Source: Legionella cardiaca (GTDB lineage: Bacteria; Pseudomonadota; Gammaproteobacteria; Legionellales; Legionellaceae). From it: a stretch of DNA of 64,000 bases. Below are positions 35,312-44,220 of this stretch, one piece after another (within the stretch, counting starts at the first letter, position 1; each line of letters opens with the position of its first letter). The notes under the pieces are model-generated. The model searched no databases and was not told the origin of the DNA. It saw only the letters and a list, made by a program, of their open reading frames with translations. The stretch is taken from NCBI RefSeq assembly GCF_029026145.1, contig NZ_CP119078.1, forward strand, positions 2,785,001-2,849,000, written 5' to 3'. The position numbers and the translations under genes are program-made.

Positions 35312-37858
35312 ATGCATAAAAGAGACGATAATTGGTTGTTAATTAAATTAAATAATTTTTTTTTAGACCCACAAAATAGCATTGGAGGCGGTGATAAAAG
35401 GGAATTTTTAAAAAAAATTAAAAAGGAAAAATATATTCAGGCCTTACATTTTGCATGTCAAAGAAGTCAAGGAAAAGATGTTTTTTACCGAATTGTAGAG
35501 ATACTCTTATCTCACAAACAACAATTAAATCTCAATATTAACCAGGCTACTTCTGATGGCAAAAATGCTATTTATTTAGCGACGGAGAATGAAAACCTGT
35601 GGCTTTATGATTTACTTGAGAGACATGGAGCAGATATAGGCTTTGAAGGACCTAACGGGAGTGTCGCTCTATTACATACGGCTTATTATTCGTTGCAATT
35701 AAACGTTCTAATGACTTCCCGGATGGATGCTCGCTTCGCTAATGAGAAGAAAAAATTAGAAGCATTTTTTGAAGAAGTATCCAATCTTCCTTGCAAAGGC
35801 AGTTTAGTTGCTACTGAGGAAGTGAAGAAAGCAGACCAAAAAAGATTACAATTTATTAATTACACACTACATCATTTGGAGACTTACTTTAAAGAGTTTA
35901 CGGATAACATTTTATCGCCGTTACAAAAAGGATTTACTGATAATCAAAAGAAAATTTTTGCTGAGTATATGCTTTCCTGCGCAAGAAATCGTGTGGAAGA
36001 ACTCTGTCATGTTATCCATGATTTATCAGGTCCTTTGCGCAAAAAATACGATAATTTTGAATTACCAGGGTTTTCCTGGATGACTTTTGAGCAACTCGGG
36101 AGTAGCATGCTACGTGAAAAAGCATGCAGACGATTTTTTCTTCCTTTTAGCTTAAAGCGTGAAGTGTCTGTGACTATTCCAGCGTTCATTGAACGATTGC
36201 ATCATGAGTTAGCTGATACTGAGTTATTGGTTGAAGAAGCTATTCCAGATATTTTAAAACATGACATTCCAAGGCTTCGTGTCTTTTTTAAAGAAATTAC
36301 AGATGCTGAATCGCAAACACCTAATGCCGTTGTGAAACCGGTAGCCTTACCTTTTATAAAGACAGTGACAGGACGAATTGTTAATAATTTAAGTTTTTTA
36401 AAATTATTTAATCTATTTCATTTCACAGAACAGGAATCATTACAGGGGATTCCTTACCCAGAGCAAAGTTTTTATTTCATCGCCCCTGATGCTAGTGGCA
36501 AAAACTCAAAAACCAAGGATGAACCAAAGTCATTGGCATCTATGAGAAGCAAGCAAGCACTGTTAAGAAGATTACAAAAAATTGGTGAATTATTCGTAGG
36601 TAGAAATTTTCCAAGTGAATTATTTGATTTGGATCCCACTGTTGACTGGCGTGCTTTGGTGACTGTAAGAGATGGTATCTGCCATCAGGATGAAAGAAAT
36701 AATTTAGTCATTGTTAATACCTTACTCCAAAATGAAAAGCGCTTACAAAAAATATTGCAAGAATTAGAAGATTTAAAATGCAGGGTCTTTGATCTTCTAC
36801 AAAAAAGAGACAAAATCTTGGGTCCATATGAAGAGCCTCAGAAACTCTGGGCACATTTAGTAAAATCACAAATAGAGAAAAAAAATTGCCCTGAACAAGT
36901 TATTATTGCTGAGGTTTCTGCTCCTGTTAGACGTATTGATATTTCCGATGAAAAACAATTTTTAAAAATATTAGCAGATAACAAAGTATCTGCTGAGATT
37001 CAAAAACAGTTCCAGGCTATTTTTGATGGCACATGTACCATTTTACCAAACAAAAAAGAGTTGGGTGAGTTATGCGGAAAAGCGTATCTAAGTTTAAGTA
37101 AAGACGAAAAAACAGCCTGTCGAAAGATTATGGAGAAAATCACTTTTAAACCCATAACAACTGAAGCTGACCGTAATAAAAAACGTGAAGAGGAAAAAAA
37201 TGCAAAAGAGGAGCGCGAAAAAAATAAAAATTCGCAATTAACGGGGTTGGAGCAAATAAGGGGGTTAGCAAAAGAATTCCTGGCTAATCCTGCAAAAGAA
37301 AATTTATTAAATCCACTTAAACGGGTTACCGCTGCAAAACAAGCATTACAGTATATAAGCGATTATTTAAGAGAATGTAATTATTTAGTAGGAAACACTA
37401 AATATACCTTTGTCGAATTGGAAAATTTCCATCAAAAAAATGGCAGTCCTTCTCTTAAAGAAATTTTATCGAATAATCACGAATTAAACGATGCGCTTGA
37501 ATACAACGTTGGGCAATTATTGCAACATTTAGAGCAACTGTTTGATAATAATCATTTGGAAAACATCATTGATTTAACCAAGCAGAGAGAGCGCTTGCGG
37601 AAAATAAGAAATTACATTGAGCATGGTGACCCCATACTGGATACGATGGGCGAAGATTATCATTCTGCTTCGGAAGTAATTAGACATGATCTTTATTGTG
37701 CCATGATTGAATTAATTTATGATAAAGATATTGATTTAATAGCGCAGTATTTTATGGGCAAGAGTTCTGTGACTAATTTTTCCATCTTTCCTGCCATGAC
37801 GGAACAAACTTCAGGCAATAATCTTGCACCATTTAACGAGTCAAAGCAGGAAATCTAG
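35312..37858 (+). CDS. Ankyrin-repeat protein with two HEPN-like motifs
   Basis: This 848-residue protein has residues about 35-130 holding two ankyrin-type units: YIQALHFACQRSQGKDVFYRIVEILL, then SDGKNAIYLATENENLWLYDLLERHGAD. The rest is helical. Two separate segments carry the R-D/N-x3-H pattern of HEPN RNases, with D/N after the Arg as in that family: VRDGICHQDERNN (Arg453, His458) and IRNYIEHGDPIL (Arg766, His771). Each is followed by a long helix, as in HepT/DUF86 folds. A Lys/Glu coiled coil lies at about 625-650. It has no signal peptide and is probably an effector. The HEPN reading is by motif. Confidence 0.65.
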   Translation: MHKRDDNWLLIKLNNFFLDPQNSIGGGDKREFLKKIKKEKYIQALHFACQRSQGKDVFYRIVEILLSHKQQLNLNINQATSDGKNAIYLATENENLWLYDLLERHGADIGFEGPNGSVALLHTAYYSLQLNVLMTSRMDARFANEKKKLEAFFEEVSNLPCKGSLVATEEVKKADQKRLQFINYTLHHLETYFKEFTDNILSPLQKGFTDNQKKIFAEYMLSCARNRVEELCHVIHDLSGPLRKKYDNFELPGFSWMTFEQLGSSMLREKACRRFFLPFSLKREVSVTIPAFIERLHHELADTELLVEEAIPDILKHDIPRLRVFFKEITDAESQTPNAVVKPVALPFIKTVTGRIVNNLSFLKLFNLFHFTEQESLQGIPYPEQSFYFIAPDASGKNSKTKDEPKSLASMRSKQALLRRLQKIGELFVGRNFPSELFDLDPTVDWRALVTVRDGICHQDERNNLVIVNTLLQNEKRLQKILQELEDLKCRVFDLLQKRDKILGPYEEPQKLWAHLVKSQIEKKNCPEQVIIAEVSAPVRRIDISDEKQFLKILADNKVSAEIQKQFQAIFDGTCTILPNKKELGELCGKAYLSLSKDEKTACRKIMEKITFKPITTEADRNKKREEEKNAKEEREKNKNSQLTGLEQIRGLAKEFLANPAKENLLNPLKRVTAAKQALQYISDYLRECNYLVGNTKYTFVELENFHQKNGSPSLKEILSNNHELNDALEYNVGQLLQHLEQLFDNNHLENIIDLTKQRERLRKIRNYIEHGDPILDTMGEDYHSASEVIRHDLYCAMIELIYDKDIDLIAQYFMGKSSVTNFSIFPAMTEQTSGNNLAPFNESKQEI

Positions 37859-37865
37859 TTTATTT

Positions 37866-37908
37866 GGCCTGGCTGGTCGTCTTAATGGGTATCCAGGCCC
37901 TTCCTTTT
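37866..37908 (+). terminator. Probable terminator after the ankyrin/HEPN gene
   Basis: GGCCTGG and CCAGGCC form a 7-bp stem with a 20-nt loop, followed by CTTCCTTTTC. Confidence 0.5.
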
Positions 37909-38025
37909 CAAATAGAAAACTCCTATGAAACTTGACTTGTCCGCACACGCGAAATGACCATTATTTGCACAGAAATTGCTGCGAATTGCTATACTTTTCC
38001 ATATAATTCTCAGCGGACGAGCATC

Positions 38026-39654
38026 ATGAGTTATAGCAACATCGGAACGTTACTTCAGAAATCTAAAAATACATTGCCACCAGATGCCTGGCTGGTTCTT
38101 ACCAAGAAAGAACTTAAAGACAATAAATTAAACTGGCGCAAATTAGTAAAACAGCAGGCACTCTCTAATCTGTACGATGAAGATGTTTTAAATCAGGAGC
38201 GATTTGTAAAATTTACTATTGGATTGCTGCGTTCTCCTTTTCTATCCCTTAGACAGCAAGAGGAACTAAGAGATATATGGCATGACAAAAATACGACAGT
38301 GGATCAGAAAGCCAATGCGATCATTAAGCTTGCCGCTCGCGCCGGCTATTATGATGTTGGCTGTGTTAAGCTTATGCCCTCATTTTTAAAATTATTTTCT
38401 AATGATCAAGAACTTTTTAATTTTCTGCGTGCCCCTCAGCAATTTATAAATCAAAATAATCAATTAACCCCTTACCAAAAACAGCTTCTCGACTTTATTG
38501 TTAATGACCCTGTTACCAAATACTTCAAAATAGGCGAACACATTAACGAAACCTATGAATCAGAACTTACAACAGCAATGAAAATGCTTAACTTACAACG
38601 TTATGGGTGTCGCGATGCCCCAAATTTCCTCCCCTGTATCCATCCAAATGTGGTAGATCAAGTGCTTGAAAAATCCAACCGTTCTTATATGGGAGGAAAA
38701 ACATTTATAGGATTATCTGGAGCATCAGATCATTACACCCGTAAAATGATTAGTAACACAGCCAATGTCGTAACAGAAACAAAAATGGGTGAGTGTCATA
38801 CTTTTGCTCAATTAGCGGCTGAGCACTTACTCAAAGTGGCCGAGGAACAAAAACTGCCTATTGATATAAAAATAGTTAGTCATAAAGACGGTCGTGGTTC
38901 CCACACCTTTCTTCTTGTGAATCATTACAATGAAGACCTTAATGATCTCTCGAATTGCTTAATCGTTGATCCATGGGCTTACGTTATGGGTTATACCGAT
39001 ACTCAAGGTATTTTTACTCTTGATAATTATCCTTATCCTAACATGACCACCAATCTACTATGTTGTTATAACTCGACAGAAGATGTAGAGCATTTAAATA
39101 GAAGGTATAACATCATTATTAATTCAGAAGAATACCAAAGCTATATGTCCAATATTCCCATTGAAAAGGAAGAAAGTGTCGATGCCATCCAAGCCAAACA
39201 ATTTATTGAATATTTATACGGCGGCGTACAAAACCTTATCCCGGATCAAACAAAAGAAGAATTAATCAAAGAAATTCTCAAAGATTTAAGCTTTGAAGAA
39301 ATTTCTCCTGCTAAAGCGATGAAATTAGCGACGGATGTTTTTTTCGCAGGTCATGTTGACGGGAATACGCATGAAGGGTTTTCCTGGACAAAACACGACA
39401 ATATTACTGACAATGACCTTGGCCAAAGTGAAGATTATAAGAATTATTTTGTTGAAGCATTCAATCGATACCCAGCGGTGAAATCATTTTGGACAAATTA
39501 TCTGCAACAAAGTCACCCAGGAGAAAACTTGAATACGACTAAAATTACTGTAGAGTCGATAGTAAAAATAGGCCAGGATTTGGCTAATAGTGAAACCCTG
39601 AAGCACGAATATTCACCACGCAATCCCGATGCAGTATTTACCATCTCTTATTAA
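38026..39654 (+). CDS. Cys-His-Asp thiol enzyme-like protein (candidate effector protease)
   Basis: This 542-residue protein starts at ATG 38026. After a helical N-terminal region of about 230 residues, the conserved-looking triad appears in order. Cys257 is in GECHTFAQLAAEHLL, His293 in GRGSHTFLLVN, and Asp315 in CLIVDPWAYVMG. Spacing and context (C at a helix start, H and D on strands, D in V-D-P-W) are those of papain-like, YopT/C58-type or transglutaminase-like enzymes used as effectors. The C-terminal part (about 360-542) is helical. No signal peptide is present. Two possible -10 hexamers lie upstream. Enzymatic class and host target are inference. Confidence 0.65.
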   Translation: MSYSNIGTLLQKSKNTLPPDAWLVLTKKELKDNKLNWRKLVKQQALSNLYDEDVLNQERFVKFTIGLLRSPFLSLRQQEELRDIWHDKNTTVDQKANAIIKLAARAGYYDVGCVKLMPSFLKLFSNDQELFNFLRAPQQFINQNNQLTPYQKQLLDFIVNDPVTKYFKIGEHINETYESELTTAMKMLNLQRYGCRDAPNFLPCIHPNVVDQVLEKSNRSYMGGKTFIGLSGASDHYTRKMISNTANVVTETKMGECHTFAQLAAEHLLKVAEEQKLPIDIKIVSHKDGRGSHTFLLVNHYNEDLNDLSNCLIVDPWAYVMGYTDTQGIFTLDNYPYPNMTTNLLCCYNSTEDVEHLNRRYNIIINSEEYQSYMSNIPIEKEESVDAIQAKQFIEYLYGGVQNLIPDQTKEELIKEILKDLSFEEISPAKAMKLATDVFFAGHVDGNTHEGFSWTKHDNITDNDLGQSEDYKNYFVEAFNRYPAVKSFWTNYLQQSHPGENLNTTKITVESIVKIGQDLANSETLKHEYSPRNPDAVFTISY

Positions 39655-39692
39655 AAAACCTAATGGGTGTTATTCACGGAATTAGGTTTTTT
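39653..39692. terminator. Strong bidirectional terminator
   Basis: AAAAAACCTAAT and ATTAGGTTTTTT enclose a 16-nt loop, giving a U-tract on both strands. It ends the thiol-enzyme gene on the plus strand and the PfpI-like gene on the minus strand, whose stop lies inside the loop. Confidence 0.8.
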
Positions 39693-40351
39693 ATATAATC
39701 CGGTAGTTCGGCCGGTTCTTCCTGAAGATGAGGTGCATATGGCGGGAGTTTTGCTGCCGTGTCGTCTCGACAGTAAATCTTGTGACTAGGGAAATACTCA
39801 AATAACAATTGCACTTTCCCTGCTGTCTCAGAACCTGCAATCTCTTCAATGAACGCTAAAGCCAAATCGATCCCGCTGGAAACACCGCCTGAAGTCCAAA
39901 TTTTTCCCGATTTAACCAATCGTTTTTCAATAATCTCCACCGTTGGTTTTAACTCATTAATAGCACGCCAATAAGTCGTCGCTTGTTTACCTTGCAATAA
40001 TCCTGCTGCTTCCAGCAGAAAAGCCCCTGTACATACCGATAAAATATATTCACAGTGCACTGCCTGTTGACTAATAAATGCGATAAGCTTCTTATTAAAT
40101 ATTTGATCTCGACGACCAGGCCCACCCGGGATCAACAAAAAATCAAATTGTGGCGCACTAGAAAAATCGCAATGGGGTTTTAGCGTGATATTATTTTCCC
40201 CGAGGAGAAGTTCCGAAGTCTCTGCGACTAGATACATTTCCAATACTGCACCTAGTATATTTTTCCAGGTAGCAAACACTTCCCAAGGGCCAATTACATC
40301 CATAGGCTGAACATGAGGATAAAGTAAAATTCCTAATTTTTTATTTTGCAC
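39674..40351 (-). CDS. DJ-1/PfpI-family protein (isonitrile-hydratase-like)
   Basis: This 225-residue protein has the class I glutamine-amidotransferase-like fold of the DJ-1/PfpI superfamily: LGILLYPHVQPMDVIGPWEVF, FLLIPGGPGRRDQIF, and the nucleophile elbow SVCTGAFLLEAAGLL (Cys107), then KQATTYWRAINEL and SGGVSSGIDLALAF. This layout fits the InhA/isonitrile-hydratase-like group rather than the AraC-type regulators, as no DNA-binding domain follows. It is cytosolic. The physiological substrate is unknown. Confidence 0.9.
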   Translation of the reverse strand: MQNKKLGILLYPHVQPMDVIGPWEVFATWKNILGAVLEMYLVAETSELLLGENNITLKPHCDFSSAPQFDFLLIPGGPGRRDQIFNKKLIAFISQQAVHCEYILSVCTGAFLLEAAGLLQGKQATTYWRAINELKPTVEIIEKRLVKSGKIWTSGGVSSGIDLALAFIEEIAGSETAGKVQLLFEYFPSHKIYCRDDTAAKLPPYAPHLQEEPAELPDYIKNLIP

Positions 40352-40773
40352 TCGTCAGCTCCCTCGTGTTTTTTATCATAGTAGATGACTTTATTCGAGC
40401 TGACATCCTCTTGGCAATAACTAAAAGATGGATAATACAATTGCTTTTTTCGCCATTTCCCGTCATTCCGAGCATAGCGAGGAATCTCCTGCAATTGGCA
40501 CGTAGTACTTCAAAAATCAAACCATTAACCCTCCCACTTCTCCTCGCATCAAATATTCCATGTAAAAATAAGCGGTTAACTTAATCAATACATTATAACC
40601 AAGTCTTGCCAATTACAGGGGGGAGTTTCCTCGCTCAGTCAGGAATGACGGGGGGATGGGTAAAATTACCCATAGACCACAATAGACGCAAACAGTACAA
40701 TTATTAAACATATATTCATGATATTCAAATGAACCCATGAGTAAGAGATTTAATATTTATATGCGAGGTTAAC
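40352..40773. other. 422-bp intergenic region with a MITE-like element
   Basis: No convincing gene. A short open frame at 40366-40584 runs through the repeat and has no ribosome site. The main content is the inverted-repeat element at 40459-40652, followed by AT-rich promoter DNA of the HAD-like gene. Confidence 0.5.
40459..40652. mobile_element. MITE-like element with imperfect 31-bp inverted ends
   Basis: The left end (CCCGTCATTCCGAGCATAGC then GAGGAATCTCC) is mirrored on the right as GGAGTTTCCTCGCTCAGTC then AGGAATGACGGG. About 140 bp lie between, with no coding capacity. The ends resemble the widespread 'CGTCATT-C-GAGCG-AGCGAGGAATCTCC' dispersed repeat. Confidence 0.5.
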
Positions 40774-42378
40774 ATGGCAATTCGATACCTGATAGATGTA
40801 GATGACACCCTGATGGTGACTCATGGTGAAAAGGGAACCGTTTTTAATGAGAAGCTTATTGATGAACTTAAGCGCCTTGGTGTTGATCGTATTGATCTTT
40901 TAACCAAAATGGATAGCATCGAATGTTCGCCCGGTAAAGCACTTAGAGTTTCGCTAATTAAACATTTAGAAGAAAACGGTATTCAAGTTGGAAACGTCCT
41001 CACAACACTGGAGAATATGTTTTTAAACTCAGGCTATTTTTCTGGATTAAAACTAGGCGATGTTTATCCGGTATTGATGAAACCTGTCGAAGTAGCTGTC
41101 AACTCTCTTGCACAAATCAAAAACTATTCAAAACGTTACGCGCAATACCTGGAACATAAAAATAATGAAAAGAAAATTCGCATTTTAGATTTTCTAATAA
41201 AAAATCAGGTATTGTTGCCTAAGGATTCCATCGAGGATGTTCGCAATAAAAGAGATACATGTACCCACTCCATTAATCAACTACTTATCAACCATTCAAC
41301 AATTAAAGGACAAGATCCCGCTTTTAATGACATTCAATATCTCTTTAATGAATTTAGAGATTACTGTAAACATCATCCGGAATCAGCTAATTTAATGACT
41401 ATTAACGATTTTTATGAAAAATTAGTTAAAGCATGCAGTAATTATCAAGCTCCAGAGGATAACACTGTAGCAGAACAACAACTCATTGATAACTATCTAT
41501 TAGAATTTGCCCACTACGGCAATCTTCGCTATATCGCTTCTTTACTGTGTCAAAGAAATAGTTCATCAACGAATGAGCACGACAGCAAAGGTAACATTTA
41601 TGTTCAATATGTTGGTAAAGATGTTTATCAAACAGGCGATACGGTGCTTTTTATCGATGATAGTAATAGAGAGCAAGACTCTGTCCGTAAAGCTCATGCA
41701 AGTCTGGGGAATTTTGAGCTTTCTCTTGATACTATCTCTCCCCCCATACAAGGCGACATAACTGAATTTAATTGCCAAGGAGCACATATCCCTCTTGAGC
41801 AATTTCGCAAGCAACATTCTAAACATTATATGCAGTTACTCTGTAGGGAAGGCGATTTGGCACTCAAGTCACACAAATCCTATTTTGCCGTAGATTGTTA
41901 TAAAACGGCCTATTTGTTGATAGATGATCTCGGACAAGATACCCCTTTTTCTAAAGAGGAGTTATTGCAAAAAATCATGGAGGCCTATAAAACCAATGAT
42001 CCTAATCTTGTTGGGTATACTGAAAAAGAAGATGAAGTTCTTAAATGTATGTATGCTTCGCTCAATGGTAAAACTGATATGCAATTAAGAATTCTTGAAA
42101 GAGAACAGGAACTTCACGCACTTCGCAACCCTACACTTTACAAGCGCGAAGGCATGAATCCATTTAGATTTATGGATAAAAAACCTGAAACGATTGATTC
42201 AGATTTCAATAACAAGGTTTTAGGTTCTATCAATGTAATTATCTCTAAAGACCCTGGGGCACGAGAAGCATGTTCAGATTTTCTATCTAGCCTATCCAAG
42301 CGCCTAAGATATGAAAGATATCAAGGAGCTGTTGAAACATTCCAGAAGACCATGCTAAGTGGTCCGCAATTTAGATAA
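40774..42378 (+). CDS. HAD-like hydrolase, effector candidate
   Basis: The 534 residues start after GAGG. It opens with a HAD-superfamily motif I, YLIDVDDTLM (Asp8, Asp10), and at about 285-310 has TVLFIDDSNREQDSVRKA, a typical acidic motif IV followed by a helix. Between them lies a large helical insertion (about 90-270). The C-terminal roughly 200 residues are helical with charged repeats (LALKSHKSYFAVDCYKTAYLLIDDL looks TPR-like). HAD-like proteins of this size with insertions are known among Legionella effectors. A phosphatase activity is inference; the middle motifs II/III are not clear. Confidence 0.6.
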   Translation: MAIRYLIDVDDTLMVTHGEKGTVFNEKLIDELKRLGVDRIDLLTKMDSIECSPGKALRVSLIKHLEENGIQVGNVLTTLENMFLNSGYFSGLKLGDVYPVLMKPVEVAVNSLAQIKNYSKRYAQYLEHKNNEKKIRILDFLIKNQVLLPKDSIEDVRNKRDTCTHSINQLLINHSTIKGQDPAFNDIQYLFNEFRDYCKHHPESANLMTINDFYEKLVKACSNYQAPEDNTVAEQQLIDNYLLEFAHYGNLRYIASLLCQRNSSSTNEHDSKGNIYVQYVGKDVYQTGDTVLFIDDSNREQDSVRKAHASLGNFELSLDTISPPIQGDITEFNCQGAHIPLEQFRKQHSKHYMQLLCREGDLALKSHKSYFAVDCYKTAYLLIDDLGQDTPFSKEELLQKIMEAYKTNDPNLVGYTEKEDEVLKCMYASLNGKTDMQLRILEREQELHALRNPTLYKREGMNPFRFMDKKPETIDSDFNNKVLGSINVIISKDPGAREACSDFLSSLSKRLRYERYQGAVETFQKTMLSGPQFR

Positions 42379-42396
42379 TTGTTATGTAATCAAACC

Positions 42397-42429
42397 AGCC
42401 CGGATAGTTGCTGTAGCAACATCCAGGCT
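42397..42429 (+). terminator. Hairpin after the HAD-like gene
   Basis: An extended stem (AGCC/GGCT, GGAT/ATCC, GTTGC/GCAAC) around a TGTA loop, not followed by T. It probably protects or ends the transcript. Confidence 0.45.
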
Positions 42430-42471
42430 ATCCCCCCAGATGAATGACATCTATTCCAATGCATCGCTTCA

Positions 42472-42504
42472 TTTAAGTTTCTCTTAATTCTTACACGATA
42501 TAAT
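42472..42504 (+). promoter_or_regulatory. PmrA-type box and -10 element
   Basis: TTTAAGTTT, 2 nt, CTTAATTCT, then exactly 7 nt and a perfect TATAAT (42499-42504). The ATG of the hydrolase-like gene is 30 bp further. The published Legionella PmrA consensus is cTTAATatT-N2-cTTAATatT; 13 to 14 of 18 positions match. Confidence 0.55.
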
Positions 42505-42533
42505 TTGCACTATTGTTATTTTTAAACAACAAC

Positions 42534-44078
42534 ATGACCAAAATTCTATTCTTTTTTGATGGCACTCATTTAGAAGGACAAGGCAGATCAATTCTTGAGA
42601 AAGATACAATTCCCCATGAAGATACAATAAGAATTTATTTTAAGGGTTGTCACGGCAGAAAAACAGGTGGGAATGGTTGGTTCCCAGATATTGCAGGGGC
42701 TGCAAAACGTCTGGTGAGTACCTTTACGAATGACACACTTGATCTTGATGCATTAAAAAGAAAATTTGACACTGATGTGGTTATTGAACCTTTTGATTCA
42801 GCAGGAACCAGTCCTAAGCATTATGGCAAGGTTTCTGAGATAGATGAAATCTTACTGGCTGGCTATAGTCGTGGCGGTGTAACAGCCTTTGCTGTTGCAA
42901 AAGAATTAAATCATTGTAAAAAACAAACACCAGTAAGAATTATTGCTAATCAGCCGGTGCCCGGTAATTACTATAATGGGGCAGGAACGGTCGTTTCTGA
43001 AGTTGAAGACTTAAGTATGTGCACCAACATAAAAACCGCATCCGTAATTGTTGGTAGTTATACAAAACAAGTTGGATTTAGCGGGGCTAACCAGATATCC
43101 AGTTTTTTCCACAGAATTTTTTTTAGACAGGTTGTTCCTTTTTTTTCAAAGACAGTAAAAGCAAATATTATCGAATGTCCAATTAACTCACATTTTTCTT
43201 CTCTAGGCGTGCGTCTTGGTTACGAATATATGATAAATGAATTACAACAGTATGGTTACTGCCGTACTCGTGATCCAGAATTTAACATTAAGGAAACTGT
43301 CTATAAAACGCGCTATCTTGATTACGAACCACTTTTTTTGCATATTGACGAAAAGCATCTCCCTTTTGGCGATATCAATCGTATTAAGTTAGATCCACTT
43401 TATCAAGAAGCGCTTGATGAACTTACTGATGATATCCTCCTGCAACGACTTGATGCAAACATTACAAAATTTGTCGATGATGTTTCCTTACTGAATTCTT
43501 TAGTGTGGGCCGCTGAATTAAGCAATGAACAGAAAAAAGCAATTTGTTCTTTGGCTAGAAGATGTCCTGATAAAGAGAGCCTTGAACCAATGATTTCAAT
43601 GATTCTAAATAAAACCCCACAGGGAGAAAAGTTAATAAAAATCATTAATTCGACTAGCCTGGTTATTGCTCAGGCATTAGAACATTTAAGCCATCGCTCA
43701 GATAACAAACGAAAGTGTCTGATGGAAAATAAAGATACCTATCTTTGGAATATGTTCAAGTTATCTTATGAATTTTTAACTATTTCTGAACCTACAGAGA
43801 AAGATAAACGATTAATACGCGAAAGGTTGTTACAAATTAACAGTAATTTTATAAATGACAATAAAATCAGCGAGCGATTAAACCCCAAATTGGATGCGTG
43901 TATCACCCTTATAAAAAATTTAGTTTTCGGTATTTTATCCCTTGGTACTGCGTATATTTATAACGCTGTAAAAAACAAACCTATCTTTTTTGTAAAAGAA
44001 GTGGAATCAAAAGTTCGATTAGAAGAAGGAGTCCAAAAAATTCATGAGGAATTATTGAACGATTCACTTACTCTATAG
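42534..44078 (+). CDS. GxSxG hydrolase-like effector candidate
   Basis: This 514-residue protein starts at ATG 42534. It opens KILFFFDGTHLEGQGR, and after GGNGWFPDIAGAAKRL has a nucleophile elbow EILLAGYSRGGVTAFAVAKEL (G-x-S-x-G). The layout (Asp-Gly-Thr near the start, then SRGG) is that of the DUF2235-type alpha/beta hydrolases seen in bacterial phospholipase effectors. ECPINSHF at about 225 could supply the His. The C-terminal half is helical and ends with a hydrophobic stretch NLVFGILSLGTAYIYNAV, similar to the tail of the protein at 28477. A PmrA-type promoter lies upstream. Lipase activity is inference. Confidence 0.65.
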   Translation: MTKILFFFDGTHLEGQGRSILEKDTIPHEDTIRIYFKGCHGRKTGGNGWFPDIAGAAKRLVSTFTNDTLDLDALKRKFDTDVVIEPFDSAGTSPKHYGKVSEIDEILLAGYSRGGVTAFAVAKELNHCKKQTPVRIIANQPVPGNYYNGAGTVVSEVEDLSMCTNIKTASVIVGSYTKQVGFSGANQISSFFHRIFFRQVVPFFSKTVKANIIECPINSHFSSLGVRLGYEYMINELQQYGYCRTRDPEFNIKETVYKTRYLDYEPLFLHIDEKHLPFGDINRIKLDPLYQEALDELTDDILLQRLDANITKFVDDVSLLNSLVWAAELSNEQKKAICSLARRCPDKESLEPMISMILNKTPQGEKLIKIINSTSLVIAQALEHLSHRSDNKRKCLMENKDTYLWNMFKLSYEFLTISEPTEKDKRLIRERLLQINSNFINDNKISERLNPKLDACITLIKNLVFGILSLGTAYIYNAVKNKPIFFVKEVESKVRLEEGVQKIHEELLNDSLTL

Positions 44079-44220
44079 AACAAAGCAGTTACCGAATGCT
44101 TACTGCAATTTCTTGTTAGCTTAAAAGGAAGTTCGCAACTTTTTACCCCTTACGACTTTTCCTTTAATTTAATAAATGATTGCTATAATTAAGCTTGTCT
44201 AAACCAGGAAGGAGACATTC

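Noticed and set aside
40366-40584. 72-codon open frame upstream of the HAD-like gene
   Set aside because: It runs through the inverted-repeat element, has no ribosome site and an unlikely composition.
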